Assembly (NCBI GenBank): GCA_937894675.1
Contig: CALCQO010000045.1
Location: 115,203 to 179,202, forward strand
Length of the DNA stretch: 64,000 nt
Source: an uncultured Clostridia bacterium
GTDB lineage: Bacteria > Bacillota > Clostridia > Christensenellales > Aristaeellaceae
Direction of reading: 5' to 3'
The translations under genes were made by a program, and so were the position numbers. Numbering within the stretch: position 1 is the stretch's first letter; every line of letters starts with the position of its first letter. The notes beneath the pieces are model-generated. The model searched no databases and was not told where the DNA came from. It saw only the letters and a program-made list of their open reading frames with translations. Of this stretch, positions 51,366 to 60,751 are shown piece by piece.

Positions 51366-53081
51366 TTAGCCCTTCTTCCTGTCTTTGACGATGGCATTGA
51401 CAATGGCATTGACAATGATAATCAATAGAATGGTCATCGCGGCCAGCGCGGAGGCGTCCACGATATAGCCATCCGAACGCAGGGAGTAGATGGCTACGCC
51501 CAGGGTGCGGGTATAGGGGCCGTAGAGCAGCACCGAGGTGGTCAACTCCCGCATGGCTGGCAGGAAGATGAGGAAGAAGCCGGAAATCATGGCCGGACGA
51601 ATCAGGGGCAGGGTAATGTCCGTAAGTGACTCAAAGTGAGTCGCGCCGCTGGATCGGGCCGCGTCCTCCAGGGAATAGTGTACCTGCTGCAGGGACGCGG
51701 AGGCTGACTTCATGGAGAAAGCCACATAGCGGGCGATGTAGGCGACCAGGATAATCCAGATGGTGTTGTACAGGTTCAGCCCCAGGTTGCCGCTCCAGGC
51801 CAGGATGACGCCGATGGCCAGCACAATGCCGGGAATGGAGTAGGGCAGTATGCTGATGATTTCCAGCGCTGTCTTGCCCCGGGGGCGGATTTTATTGATA
51901 ACATAGGCAATCATCACACCCAGGAACATGGCGATAACGCCGGATGCCACAGAGAGGAAGAGGGAGTTTTTCACCGAGTCAGCCACCATCTTATGGTTGA
52001 ACAGGTTGACGAAGTTGTCCAGGGTGAAGTTTTCCATGCTCAGCGGCAAGCCGTAGGCGCGCAGCAGGCCCACCAGCACAATCATCAATAGGGGCACCAC
52101 CACGATTACGAACAGGGACAGGAAAGAGATAATCAGCAGAGGAATCTTCGCCCCGCGCAGTTTAATCAGCATAGGGCGCATGGATTTGCCCTTGATGATG
52201 TCATAGCTGCCTGTTTTCAGCACTGCCTTCTGCAGCCAGAGGGCCAGCATGACCACAATAACCAGCAGAATGGACAGTGCCGCGCCTTCCCGGATGCCCT
52301 GGAAGGAGCCGGAAGCACGGGAAATCAACTGATAGATGCGGGTGGGGAGTGTGTAGATTTTTTTGCTGAAGCCCAGGATGGCAGGTACGCCAAAGTGGGA
52401 CAGGGAGGAGGTGAGAATCAGCAGCGCGCCCGCGCTGGTGGCCGGCAGCACCAGGGGCATAGTAATGCGCCGGATTACATACCACTGTTTGGCACCGGCG
52501 ATACGGGCCGACTCTTCCAATGTGGGGTCCATGCGTTCCAGCGCTGACACAACCTGCATGAACACAAAGGGGAAGTAGTAGCTAAGCTCCACGAACACGA
52601 TGCCGCCAATGCTGTTGATGTTGAAGGGCGCGGAAGCAAGGCCGAAGGTGGTAACCAGCCAGTTGTTCAGATATCCGGAGCGGGGCGATAGGAGCAATTC
52701 CCATGCCATAGCGCCGAAGAAGGGCGGGAACATGTAGGGAATGGTAAACATGGAGCGCATCAATCCCTTGAGAGGAATATCGCTGCGCCCCAGCAGCCAG
52801 GCAAAGAACAGACCGACCAGGGTGCCCAGCACCGTTACCAACAAAGCGATTTTTATGGTGTTCCACATGGCGCCCACATTGGCGGGATCCAGGATAATCT
52901 CGGTGAACAGGGTGGTGTCAAACCTGCCGTCCACAAAGAAGGTGTTATACACAATCATCAGCATGGGGATAATGACAACAATGATTAAAATCACGAAGGA
53001 TAGGATGGTTAAAAACTTATCCATGGAAAACTTTTTACCATCCAGCCTGGCCATATCGGGGTTTACATTGGACCGTCTCAT
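51366..53081 (-). CDS. ABC permease, FbpB-type double-domain
   Basis: 571 aa with about twelve helices and two EAA loops (LEESARIAGAKQWYVIRRITMPLV and LEDAARSSGATHFESLTDITLPLI), so both halves of the channel are on one chain, as in ferric-iron or organophosphate (AfuB) permeases. Overlaps the end of the upstream ATPase gene by 4 bases. Substrate set by the binding protein. Confidence 0.9.
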   Translation of the reverse strand: MRRSNVNPDMARLDGKKFSMDKFLTILSFVILIIVVIIPMLMIVYNTFFVDGRFDTTLFTEIILDPANVGAMWNTIKIALLVTVLGTLVGLFFAWLLGRSDIPLKGLMRSMFTIPYMFPPFFGAMAWELLLSPRSGYLNNWLVTTFGLASAPFNINSIGGIVFVELSYYFPFVFMQVVSALERMDPTLEESARIAGAKQWYVIRRITMPLVLPATSAGALLILTSSLSHFGVPAILGFSKKIYTLPTRIYQLISRASGSFQGIREGAALSILLVIVVMLALWLQKAVLKTGSYDIIKGKSMRPMLIKLRGAKIPLLIISFLSLFVIVVVPLLMIVLVGLLRAYGLPLSMENFTLDNFVNLFNHKMVADSVKNSLFLSVASGVIAMFLGVMIAYVINKIRPRGKTALEIISILPYSIPGIVLAIGVILAWSGNLGLNLYNTIWIILVAYIARYVAFSMKSASASLQQVHYSLEDAARSSGATHFESLTDITLPLIRPAMISGFFLIFLPAMRELTTSVLLYGPYTRTLGVAIYSLRSDGYIVDASALAAMTILLIIIVNAIVNAIVKDRKKG

Positions 53082-54154
53082 GCTGTCACCTCCCGGGGAT
53101 AGAAGGCGGGATTGATGAATACCAGACCCACATCATCCCCCTCCTGGTACTGTTTGCCCTGCATGGCGTCCAGGGCATTGCGCTCCACGCGCAGCTCATG
53201 GCCATCCAGGGACACAAAGTAGTCGTACTGATTGCCAAGAAACACTGCGCGCTTGATGGTGCCCCTTAGGGGGCTGGCTTCATCAAAGACAATGTTCATG
53301 GGGCGCACACCGATGTCCTGTGTGGCCTGGCTGGATACATCCGCGGGCAAATCAAAGGGCAGCACAAGGTCGCTGTTTTCCAGCTTAGCCTTGCCCCCCT
53401 GAAGGGTCGCCGGCAGAAAATTGGATACCCCGATAAAGGAATAGACATAGCGGTCAATGGGGCTTTTAATAATTTGCTCATCCGTGCCGATTTGGGCGAT
53501 GTCGCCGTTCATGCGCATGATGGCAATCCGGTCGCACAATTGCAGGGCGGCCTCCTGGTCATGGGTGATGTAGATAATGGTGGTACCGATGTCCCGCTGA
53601 ATCATCTGGATTTCCACAATCATTTCTTCGCGCAGCTTGGCGTCCAGGTTGGTGATAGGCTCATCCAGAATAATCAGTTCACTGGAGGAAACAAGTGCCC
53701 GGGCGATGGCTACCCGCTGCTGCTGGCCACCGGAAAGCTGGGAGGGCATGTGCTTTTCATAACCGGTCATCCGCACCTGAGCCAGGGCATGGGTTGCCCG
53801 GCGCTGGATTTCGTTTTTTTCAATCTTGCGTTTTTTCATGGGGTAGCAAACATTGTCCCAAACGGACATGTGAGGCCAAACGGCATAATCCTGGAACACA
53901 ACACCGATGCCCCGGCGCTCCGGTGGGATGTTGATCCGCTTGTCCACTGAAAACACCAACTGGTCGCCGATATAGATGTCCCCCGTATGGGGCTTGATAA
54001 ACCCGCACAGGGCACGAATCAGGGTGGTTTTACCACATCCTGAGGGGCCAATGATGCCCATGATCTCGGAATCTTCCACGGTTAGTGATAAATCCCGGAT
54101 GACCTGCTTGTCCCCATAGCTGATGCTGACGCGCTCGAACCGTACGCTTGCCAT
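53078..54154 (-). CDS. ABC importer ATPase, FbpC type (first copy)
   Basis: 358 aa. Walker A IIGPSGCGKTTLIRAL, signature QLSGGQQQRVAIARA, Walker B LIILDEPITNLD, C-terminal regulatory domain with DIGVRPMNIVFDEA. ATG at 54154 has AAAGG eight bases upstream; a GTG two codons earlier is less well placed. Between the binding-protein and permease genes. Confidence 0.9.
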   Translation of the reverse strand: MASVRFERVSISYGDKQVIRDLSLTVEDSEIMGIIGPSGCGKTTLIRALCGFIKPHTGDIYIGDQLVFSVDKRINIPPERRGIGVVFQDYAVWPHMSVWDNVCYPMKKRKIEKNEIQRRATHALAQVRMTGYEKHMPSQLSGGQQQRVAIARALVSSSELIILDEPITNLDAKLREEMIVEIQMIQRDIGTTIIYITHDQEAALQLCDRIAIMRMNGDIAQIGTDEQIIKSPIDRYVYSFIGVSNFLPATLQGGKAKLENSDLVLPFDLPADVSSQATQDIGVRPMNIVFDEASPLRGTIKRAVFLGNQYDYFVSLDGHELRVERNALDAMQGKQYQEGDDVGLVFINPAFYPREVTA

Positions 54155-54226
54155 GGTCACGACCTTTCTGATAGGCAGGGGAGCAGGCTTTCGCCTGCTC
54201 CTCCCACCATCTCGGTAAAATATTGC

Positions 54227-55222
54227 TTATTTGAACAGGGAGTCGAACTTATCCAGGGTGTCCAGCTTTTCAGCGGCCAGCTTGGCTTCGTCGGGGGTCA
54301 GGGCAACCTTGGCGATTTCGCTGGCAATCAGGGCGCCTTCCACCGTCGCGTCGTCGCGGATGGGGGTGCATTCGTTGGCAGCCAGGACCTTCTGACCTTC
54401 CTGGGAAAGAATGAAGTCATACAGCAGCTTGCCGTTTTCTTCGTTGGCCCGGCCCTTCACCAGGGCGATGGGGCTGGAGATGGCAATGGTATCTTCAGCG
54501 GGGTACACGAACTTGATAGGGGAACCCTGGTTTTCCAGCGTCTGGGTAATGTAGTCCACCGCGATGCAGACCTTGTAGCCGCCGGCGGCAACATTGTTAT
54601 GGGTGCCGGCGGAACCGCTGTCCAACTCGGTGCCCATAGCGGCCAGTTTCTCGAAGAAATCCCAACCATACTTCTCGTTGTTCACGAGGGCGCCTACCAG
54701 GTAAGCTGTGGTGCCAGATTCGGTGGGGTCGGTCATGATGATCATGTCGCGGAAACGCTCGTCCAGCAGGTCTGTCCACTTAGTGGGGGCTTCTTCAGGG
54801 GTAACCTTATTTGTGTTGTAAGCAAGGCCCATAACCACCAGGCGGGCGCCCACATACAAGTTGTCGGGGTCTTTGAACACAGGAGCGATGGTTTCCGCTT
54901 CGGGGGAGACATAGGCTTCCAGAATGCCCTGCTCTTTGAACGTTAGATAGTCGGAAGAGTCACCGACCCACAGAATGTCAGCCGCCACTTGGCCTGCCTG
55001 CTGTTCCGTGGCAATTTTGGTCTTGATTTTGCCTGTGCCTGCCTGATAGTAGTCCATGACGATGCCGGGATACTTCGCCTGGAAGGCTTCCTTAACAGCG
55101 GCCAGCTGGCTCTCCTTCAGGGACGAATAGAGCATGACAGCCCCAGTGGGCTCCGCCTGTACAGAGATAGCCAGGGAGAACAGCATCATCGCTGCCAAAG
55201 CAACTACCAATAGCTTTTTCAT
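54227..55222 (-). CDS. Extracellular solute-binding protein, FbpA/AfuA-like
   Basis: 331 aa. Signal peptide MKKLLVVALAAMMLFSLAISVQA, site before EPTG, no lipobox. Mature start VMLYSSLKESQLAAVKEAF and GLAYNTNKVTPEEAPTKWTDLLDERF are typical of iron(III)-, hexose-phosphate- and aminoethylphosphonate-binding proteins; the Tyr pair of ferric-binding FbpA is not obvious. ATG at 55222 behind GAGGAGG. The divergent AraC regulator with an outer sensor fits a sugar-phosphate or other organic ligand better than iron, but this is inference. Confidence 0.87.
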   Translation of the reverse strand: MKKLLVVALAAMMLFSLAISVQAEPTGAVMLYSSLKESQLAAVKEAFQAKYPGIVMDYYQAGTGKIKTKIATEQQAGQVAADILWVGDSSDYLTFKEQGILEAYVSPEAETIAPVFKDPDNLYVGARLVVMGLAYNTNKVTPEEAPTKWTDLLDERFRDMIIMTDPTESGTTAYLVGALVNNEKYGWDFFEKLAAMGTELDSGSAGTHNNVAAGGYKVCIAVDYITQTLENQGSPIKFVYPAEDTIAISSPIALVKGRANEENGKLLYDFILSQEGQKVLAANECTPIRDDATVEGALIASEIAKVALTPDEAKLAAEKLDTLDKFDSLFK

Positions 55223-55396
55223 GTAGACCTCCTCAATATTCGCGCATTGCGCTTTTGTGATAAAAACGTACCAAATATGCCAACCATGCGCAAGTTTGAA
55301 TGTGTTTAAACTACTTTTAGTGCACATTTTTAAACTCTTTTCCCCTGCCCTTGACAACTCGGCTATTAGCAGTGACAATGCAAAGGAGGTGAAACC

Positions 55397-57541
55397 ATGG
55401 GCCGCACAGCGGAAAAACTGAATATTCGTTCCCTGCTGCGCAGAATATTGGCTGGTTTTTCCACAGCTATACTCATTCTGCTGGTTTTCCTACTGCTCTT
55501 TGGCGCTTTCGAGCGCATTTCCCTGCAGGCGATTGTCACAGCCCACAGCAGCTTTTCCCACCATATGTCTACCTTGTCCGAAACGATGGAGTCTCTGGTA
55601 CAGACCATGGCTACCCAGATTTACCACATCAGCTCCGCCAATAAACTGCGAACCGCCCAGGAGATGACTACTTTTGACCGAATCTACGCTTTGCGGGAGG
55701 TTGGGCAATATACTTCCTCCAGCCCCATGCTGCAATCCATCTACATCTTTAATGACGCGAAGCAATTTGTCTATTCGACGGACGAACTGTTCTTTTCCGC
55801 GCCTTATGACACTTTCAGCGATAAAGACGCACTGGCCATCTACACAAATAGAACACCTCTGGACCGCGGTGTGCTTGCGTACCGCGTGATACAGGATCCC
55901 GTTCAGCTGCCCTATTCCCGGCCTTCCTATTCCTTTCTGCAATACGAAACCGATGCCAAAGGCAATCCCCTCCCCGGGGGTATCCTGCTGAATCTGGATC
56001 CCGCCTATTTCAGAAACCGGCTGCTGACTTTCCCTGGTGATAACACCATCATCCTAGACCGCACCGGCTTGCCCGTCGCAGCCCAGTACCAGGCTTTGGT
56101 CCCCCAGGCACAAGCCCTCCTGCCCCAGGTACTGGATGCCGCCGAAAAGGAGAGCAGCGGATTCATCATCAGGAATGTGGATGGTGAAAGACATTTGGTA
56201 CTCTACACCGCCATCCAGACAGGCGGATGGGTCGTTCTCCGCCTAATGCCCTATGAGGAGGCACTGCCCGGCCTGCACCGTATCCGCAACGGCGCCGCGA
56301 TTCTGCTTGGCACAGCCTTTACCCTGCTGCTGGCCGGCAGCATCGTTGTTTTCCTCCGCATCTATCAGCCCTTTAAGCATATCAAAGAACGCCTGGTGGA
56401 AAGCCGTCCTGGCAGCGGACAGGACGAAACCAAGGCGGTGGACAAATTGGAACGGATTATTGAAACATCCCAGCAGTTGAAGCAGGAGGAAGCTTTGCGC
56501 AAAAGCCTTGCCGGGCAAAGCATAGAAGATAGTATTCTTCCCCTCTCCCCATGGATTCTGCTGATGGTGGAGCATGAGAATCATGATACCTGTAAAGCGA
56601 TTGCCCAATCCATAGATGAGGAAGCGGTGCGATTGAGTATAACGCCGGGTACCCTGCTGCTCTTCCCCGCACATGAGGGGATGGAGCCTCTTGCCATCTG
56701 TGAACAATTCACCAGCATCCTGCAATGCCGCTGTTATTATGGAAGCAATTTACAGGATACCGCAGCTTTATCCGCCTGTTACAAACATTTGTTGGAACTT
56801 AACAATTTGCGTATGCTTTACCCCGGCCAACAGGTGTTCCATGAGGCACTCATCAATAACCACATGGAACCCGGAAACTACCCGGCGGAGGAAGGCAACG
56901 CCGTGCTTTCCGCCCTGCGAAGCGGCGATGAAAAAAGTCTGCGCCAAGCCTTTGCCCTTTTTATCGGCAGTATGCGCAAGGCTTCATCCCGGGATATTGC
57001 CTTTGCCCTCCGGCGGCTGATGACCCAGGTCAACGCTCTGGCTACTGATTCTTCCAGCGCTCAAAGGGCTTCCGTCATGGATGAGTTGATTGCCAGCTAC
57101 GACAGCATCGACGCGCTATATGAAGATCTGTCCTCGGATTTCCAGGCGGCCAGCGCCGCACAGGCGGAAATCCGACAGCAAAAGGTAACAGCATTAGCCC
57201 GCCAGGTAGTTCAGCGGTTGGAACAAGGCTATGCTGACCCGCACCTTGGAGTCAAACAAATCGCGGATGAAATGGGCATCTCCCCAGCCTACCTTCGCCG
57301 TCAGTTCTTTGACGCCTATCACATGTCCATATCTGATTACCTGAACCAGGTGCGCATCAAACAGACGCAGCACCTGCTGCAGACCACCGACCTCAGCGTG
57401 GAAGCCATCGCCCGGCAAGTGGGCTTTGACAACCATAAATATTTATTCGTGCTGTTTAAAAAATCGATGGGAATGACACCAAGGGCTTACGCGAACCAAT
57501 TTAGAGGGGGTGAGGGCATAGCAGTAACCGGGGAGGACTAA
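55397..57541 (+). CDS. Membrane-anchored AraC-family regulator
   Basis: 714 aa. Helix at about 15-36, an outer Cache-like sensor domain (about 40-290), second helix about 291-315, HAMP-like linker, then a C-terminal AraC DNA-binding domain (about 596-703: LGVKQIADEMGISPAYLRRQFF and LSVEAIARQVGFDNHKYLFVLFKKSMGMTPRAY). Such one-piece sensors usually control an adjacent importer; here the divergent FbpA-like operon is the likely target. ATG behind AAAGGAGGTG. Confidence 0.9.
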   Translation: MGRTAEKLNIRSLLRRILAGFSTAILILLVFLLLFGAFERISLQAIVTAHSSFSHHMSTLSETMESLVQTMATQIYHISSANKLRTAQEMTTFDRIYALREVGQYTSSSPMLQSIYIFNDAKQFVYSTDELFFSAPYDTFSDKDALAIYTNRTPLDRGVLAYRVIQDPVQLPYSRPSYSFLQYETDAKGNPLPGGILLNLDPAYFRNRLLTFPGDNTIILDRTGLPVAAQYQALVPQAQALLPQVLDAAEKESSGFIIRNVDGERHLVLYTAIQTGGWVVLRLMPYEEALPGLHRIRNGAAILLGTAFTLLLAGSIVVFLRIYQPFKHIKERLVESRPGSGQDETKAVDKLERIIETSQQLKQEEALRKSLAGQSIEDSILPLSPWILLMVEHENHDTCKAIAQSIDEEAVRLSITPGTLLLFPAHEGMEPLAICEQFTSILQCRCYYGSNLQDTAALSACYKHLLELNNLRMLYPGQQVFHEALINNHMEPGNYPAEEGNAVLSALRSGDEKSLRQAFALFIGSMRKASSRDIAFALRRLMTQVNALATDSSSAQRASVMDELIASYDSIDALYEDLSSDFQAASAAQAEIRQQKVTALARQVVQRLEQGYADPHLGVKQIADEMGISPAYLRRQFFDAYHMSISDYLNQVRIKQTQHLLQTTDLSVEAIARQVGFDNHKYLFVLFKKSMGMTPRAYANQFRGGEGIAVTGED

Positions 57542-57611
57542 CTGGGGTTGGGTTGAGCGTAGCTATATAGCAATACTCACATCTTTCCAGATAACATATA
57601 TGCTGATAAAT

Positions 57612-57647
57612 GTAAAATAGCCACCGAATAACCGGTGGCTATTTTAC
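57612..57647. terminator. Bidirectional terminator, AraC regulator / GH18 operon
   Basis: Perfect 15-bp stem GTAAAATAGCCACCG with a 6-base loop and AT-rich tails, between convergent units. The remaining AT-rich bases to 57776 show no gene. Confidence 0.85.
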
Positions 57648-57776
57648 ATTATTTGTTTTGTTCAAACCTAATTGCTTTATATGCTGGAATTATTCATATT
57701 CATCAAACTTGCAATGAAATCAACTATATAAATACAAGATTGCGCTTGTTGATGCCGCCTATGCGATTTGCAGCAG

Positions 57777-58856
57777 TTACTCCCCGCTCATCATATCCAA
57801 GGTCGCTTGCTCGTTGACCCCCAGGGACCACAGGTAGAAATGGCGGATGCCTGTTTCCCGCGCGGCGAAAGCCCAGGCGGAAAGGGTTTGGTCGTCGGCG
57901 TACCACACTTCATGGTGGACGCCGTCCAGCTCGCCGGAGAATGTCATGGCGGCGCTGCTTTCATCCCGGCGGGCTTTTACGTCCATCCGCTGCCGCAGAG
58001 ATTCCGCCTCCTTCTGGGTTAGGGGCAGGGTTTGGCCATCCTGCCAGGAAAAGCCTCCCGCGGAGAAGGCGGCAGCTACTTCGCCCGGCAGGTTTTTCAG
58101 AGCCAGAGCGGCGCGTCTGCTGATGAAATCCATGTCGGCTTTGGGGCCCGGGCCGCTATGGTTGCCGTAGAGATTGTAAAGCATCACCACATATTGAGGG
58201 CCTTCAGGGAAGGCTGTTTTATCCAGGGCGGAGGGTTCCAGCACCACGCTCAATTCCAGGCCTTCCCCCGTTATCAGCTCTTGCATCAGTTCTATCAGCG
58301 CGGCGTAGTTGGCCCACAATTCTCGGTCGCTGCCCAGGTTTTCATAGTCCAGTTCGATGCCGTCCGCCTGTACAGAGCGTGCTATGTCCAGAATCTGTTG
58401 GGCGTGGGTTTGGCGGCTTTCGGGTGTTTCCAGCAGTTTGTACAGCAAATCCCGATCCTTGAGGATGGAGGCACCCTCCGCTGTCAGAGAGTCATTGACC
58501 AGGGTCAGCATCAGGCGGGGCTGATTTTCCGCATCCGTTTCCCGCAGGATTTCAAAACCCTTGCGGGTTTCCTCGGGGATGAACAGCTGTCCGTCTGCGT
58601 CAAAGTAGGCGGCGAACAGGCTGAGGGTATCCAGTCGCTGCCCAAGCCGCTGGGCTTCGGCCATGCCGGTTTCCATTTGCCAGTAGGGAAGCCACGCCGA
58701 CCAGCGCGGCTGCCTGTTCTCATCCGTCACGGCTTTCTCCACCCCAAAGGCTGCGGTGACAAGCCCCAGGGCTATCACCGCAGCCAGAATCAGGCACCAC
58801 GCGCGCCTTGGTATTGTTACAGATTGGTGAGAAACCAGTTGACGATACTGTTCCAT
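57777..58856 (-). CDS. GH18-like glycoside hydrolase, membrane-anchored
   Basis: 359 aa. One N-terminal helix at about 19-40 (CLILAAVIALGLVTAAFG), then a GH18/YaaH-like barrel: WSAWLPYWQMETG at the start and catalytic strand VQADGIELDYENLG, where the Glu of DGIELDYE takes the acid position. Likely cleaves or binds a GlcNAc-type polymer at the surface. The ATG overlaps the end of the upstream deacetylase-like gene by 40 bases. Last gene of the polysaccharide operon. Confidence 0.82.
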   Translation of the reverse strand: MEQYRQLVSHQSVTIPRRAWCLILAAVIALGLVTAAFGVEKAVTDENRQPRWSAWLPYWQMETGMAEAQRLGQRLDTLSLFAAYFDADGQLFIPEETRKGFEILRETDAENQPRLMLTLVNDSLTAEGASILKDRDLLYKLLETPESRQTHAQQILDIARSVQADGIELDYENLGSDRELWANYAALIELMQELITGEGLELSVVLEPSALDKTAFPEGPQYVVMLYNLYGNHSGPGPKADMDFISRRAALALKNLPGEVAAAFSAGGFSWQDGQTLPLTQKEAESLRQRMDVKARRDESSAAMTFSGELDGVHHEVWYADDQTLSAWAFAARETGIRHFYLWSLGVNEQATLDMMSGE

Positions 58857-60694
58857 GCATCACTTACCCCGTTCACCGCTTTGTCCAGTACGCTGCCTTC
58901 ATTACTGAAGTATACCCTGGAACCGCTGCCTTGGGGCGCTTTCACGCTGAGGTTGTGGAAAACGCCGTCGTAGATGGGGTCGTACACATTGCGCTGGTTG
59001 TCTTCCGGGGCGATGGGCCGGCTTTCCAGCAGCACATAGCCGCCTCTTTCATTGCCTGCCCGCAGCGCTTTCACCAGATGCTGCCCATCCAGGGTGACAT
59101 CCAACAGGCCGTTCTGGAATGTGAAGGAGAGTTGGCGCGACGCGCGCTGCAACTGATCCACGGGGGCGACATAGGTCTCGCCTCCCTGAGCGACGGTAAC
59201 GGGATTCTGGGCCAGCGCTTCCTCGCGGCGCTGCCTTGCCTGCTGCACCCGCTCGGCGTTGCCGCTGTATTGGATGATGGCATCCTGGATGCCCACCACC
59301 ACGCGCTGCTCATCCTGCTGGGTGCTGAGGGTTTCCGCCGGGTTAACCTGTGCCAGGTTGTAAGAGAACAACTCCGTATCCTGCCCGCCTGTTTTCTGGG
59401 TAACCACCAGATGGTTGTTGACGATGCCGATGCCCAGTCCGTTGCTGCCCCGCTCGTCCGCGCCGATAAATACCATCTGGCTGCCGTAGGCGTTGCCCTT
59501 GAGCTGGGCGGTAACCTGGACGGCGCCGGGGACGAACTCGCTTAGCCGAATCGCGCCTAGGCCCTGCTCGTTGGAGGTCAGGTAGAGGGTGTTGCCATGG
59601 AAGTCCGCCTGGCCTGCCAGGGTGGTGAACGCCTCTGCCTGGCGGCTGCTGCCCTTTGCGAACACCAGGGGTTCCCCGGTTTCCGCCTGGATGCGCATCA
59701 GCAGATGGTTAGGCGACCAGTCGGCGTAGGGCTGCATACGGGTCAGGTCGAAGGCGGATACGCCGCGGTCGTTGCGGGCATAGCCTTCCCGGTTGAAGTT
59801 GATCTGGAAGATGTCCTTGATCCAGCGCTCGTTCTCCGCGCTGACCAGTTCGTGGGTGCCGAATCTGCCGGTATTGGCGTGCATCAGGGAATGGGCGGAG
59901 GGCATAAAGCCGAGCTTTTCCCGGAACGCTTCCTGCATCATGCGGTAGTCCTCTTCCACCCGCTGGGCCATTTGGACATTGTTTTCCAGGGGCACATCAT
60001 CCTCGTCCCGCAGGAAGTCCATCAGGTAGTGGTCGTATTTTCTGTCCAGATAGCTGAGGGTGTGGGCGTACTCATCGCTGCTCAGCTCACCCACATAGTG
60101 GCCGTAGCGGTCGAACACATTGATGTAGGACAGCCGGTAGCCGCTGGAGCCGATATCCCAGTAGCTGTTATCATTCAGGGCAGTCAGGTCGGCACCTGTC
60201 AGGTACTGCCTGCCCGGGTTTTCAAGGTTGGCTCCGTACACCCAGGCGCTGGCATGGTAGTTCATCTGCTGCAGCAGTTTCTGGGCCAGGGAGGGGGTGC
60301 TCTTCAGGCCGTCCTCGAACATCAGCAGCACGGCCTTTTCGGGCAGCTGCTGGCCGCGCTCGTAGTAGGCCGCCACATCCTGCATGGTGATGGTGACATA
60401 GCCGTTATCCTTGAGGGCTTGCAGATGGCGCTTGAGCATATTCTGGGGAATGACGACCCTGGCGTTGGTATCATTGGCCTCCACCCCCAGATAGGAGATG
60501 GCGATAAAGCCATGGTCCTGCGCGTTGGCCGCTTCCCCCAACGGGGAGGTGCTGGGCATGGGCGCGGGGCGGTACTTACTGGGGAAGACGCTGCCCTGCA
60601 CCGCCAGCAGCGCGATGGCTGCCACCAGCGCCAATTGCAGGAAGGTGCGGATAACCTTCCAGGTATTTTTTCGCTTAACGTTCATGGTTTTCAT
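58817..60694 (-). CDS. Polysaccharide deacetylase-like protein with degenerate site plus lectin-like domain
   Basis: 625 aa; one N-terminal membrane/signal helix (about 13-32). Residues 50-300 are a NodB-type barrel, but motif 1 reads LMFEDG (Glu127-Asp128) and the metal-binding HxxxH motif reads Ser184-Gly-Tyr-Arg-Leu188 within WDIGSSGYRLSY, so zinc binding is probably lost. The C-terminal 250 residues look like a concanavalin-type beta sandwich (TLYLTSNEQGLGAIRLSEFVP, GLGIGIVNNHLVV). Perhaps a polymer-binding export or modification partner of the synthase. ATG behind GAGGAGC. Confidence 0.75.
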   Translation of the reverse strand: MKTMNVKRKNTWKVIRTFLQLALVAAIALLAVQGSVFPSKYRPAPMPSTSPLGEAANAQDHGFIAISYLGVEANDTNARVVIPQNMLKRHLQALKDNGYVTITMQDVAAYYERGQQLPEKAVLLMFEDGLKSTPSLAQKLLQQMNYHASAWVYGANLENPGRQYLTGADLTALNDNSYWDIGSSGYRLSYINVFDRYGHYVGELSSDEYAHTLSYLDRKYDHYLMDFLRDEDDVPLENNVQMAQRVEEDYRMMQEAFREKLGFMPSAHSLMHANTGRFGTHELVSAENERWIKDIFQINFNREGYARNDRGVSAFDLTRMQPYADWSPNHLLMRIQAETGEPLVFAKGSSRQAEAFTTLAGQADFHGNTLYLTSNEQGLGAIRLSEFVPGAVQVTAQLKGNAYGSQMVFIGADERGSNGLGIGIVNNHLVVTQKTGGQDTELFSYNLAQVNPAETLSTQQDEQRVVVGIQDAIIQYSGNAERVQQARQRREEALAQNPVTVAQGGETYVAPVDQLQRASRQLSFTFQNGLLDVTLDGQHLVKALRAGNERGGYVLLESRPIAPEDNQRNVYDPIYDGVFHNLSVKAPQGSGSRVYFSNEGSVLDKAVNGVSDAWNSIVNWFLTNL

Positions 60695-60712
60695 ACCGGT
60701 AGCTCCTCTTAT

Positions 60713-60736
60713 GCCGTCCCGCCCAAGCGGGACGGC
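60713..60736 (-). other. Intercistronic hairpin
   Basis: 10-bp GC-rich stem GCCGTCCCGC with a 4-base loop between the synthase and the downstream deacetylase-like gene. No T run, so more likely an mRNA processing or stability element than a terminator. Confidence 0.5.
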
Positions 60737-60751
60737 TTGTCGTATCGGTGT

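Noticed and set aside
55351..55384. TTGACA-17-GACAAT as a promoter of the AraC regulator
   Set aside because: The start would fall on the ribosome binding site, leaving almost no leader; the -10 is also poor.
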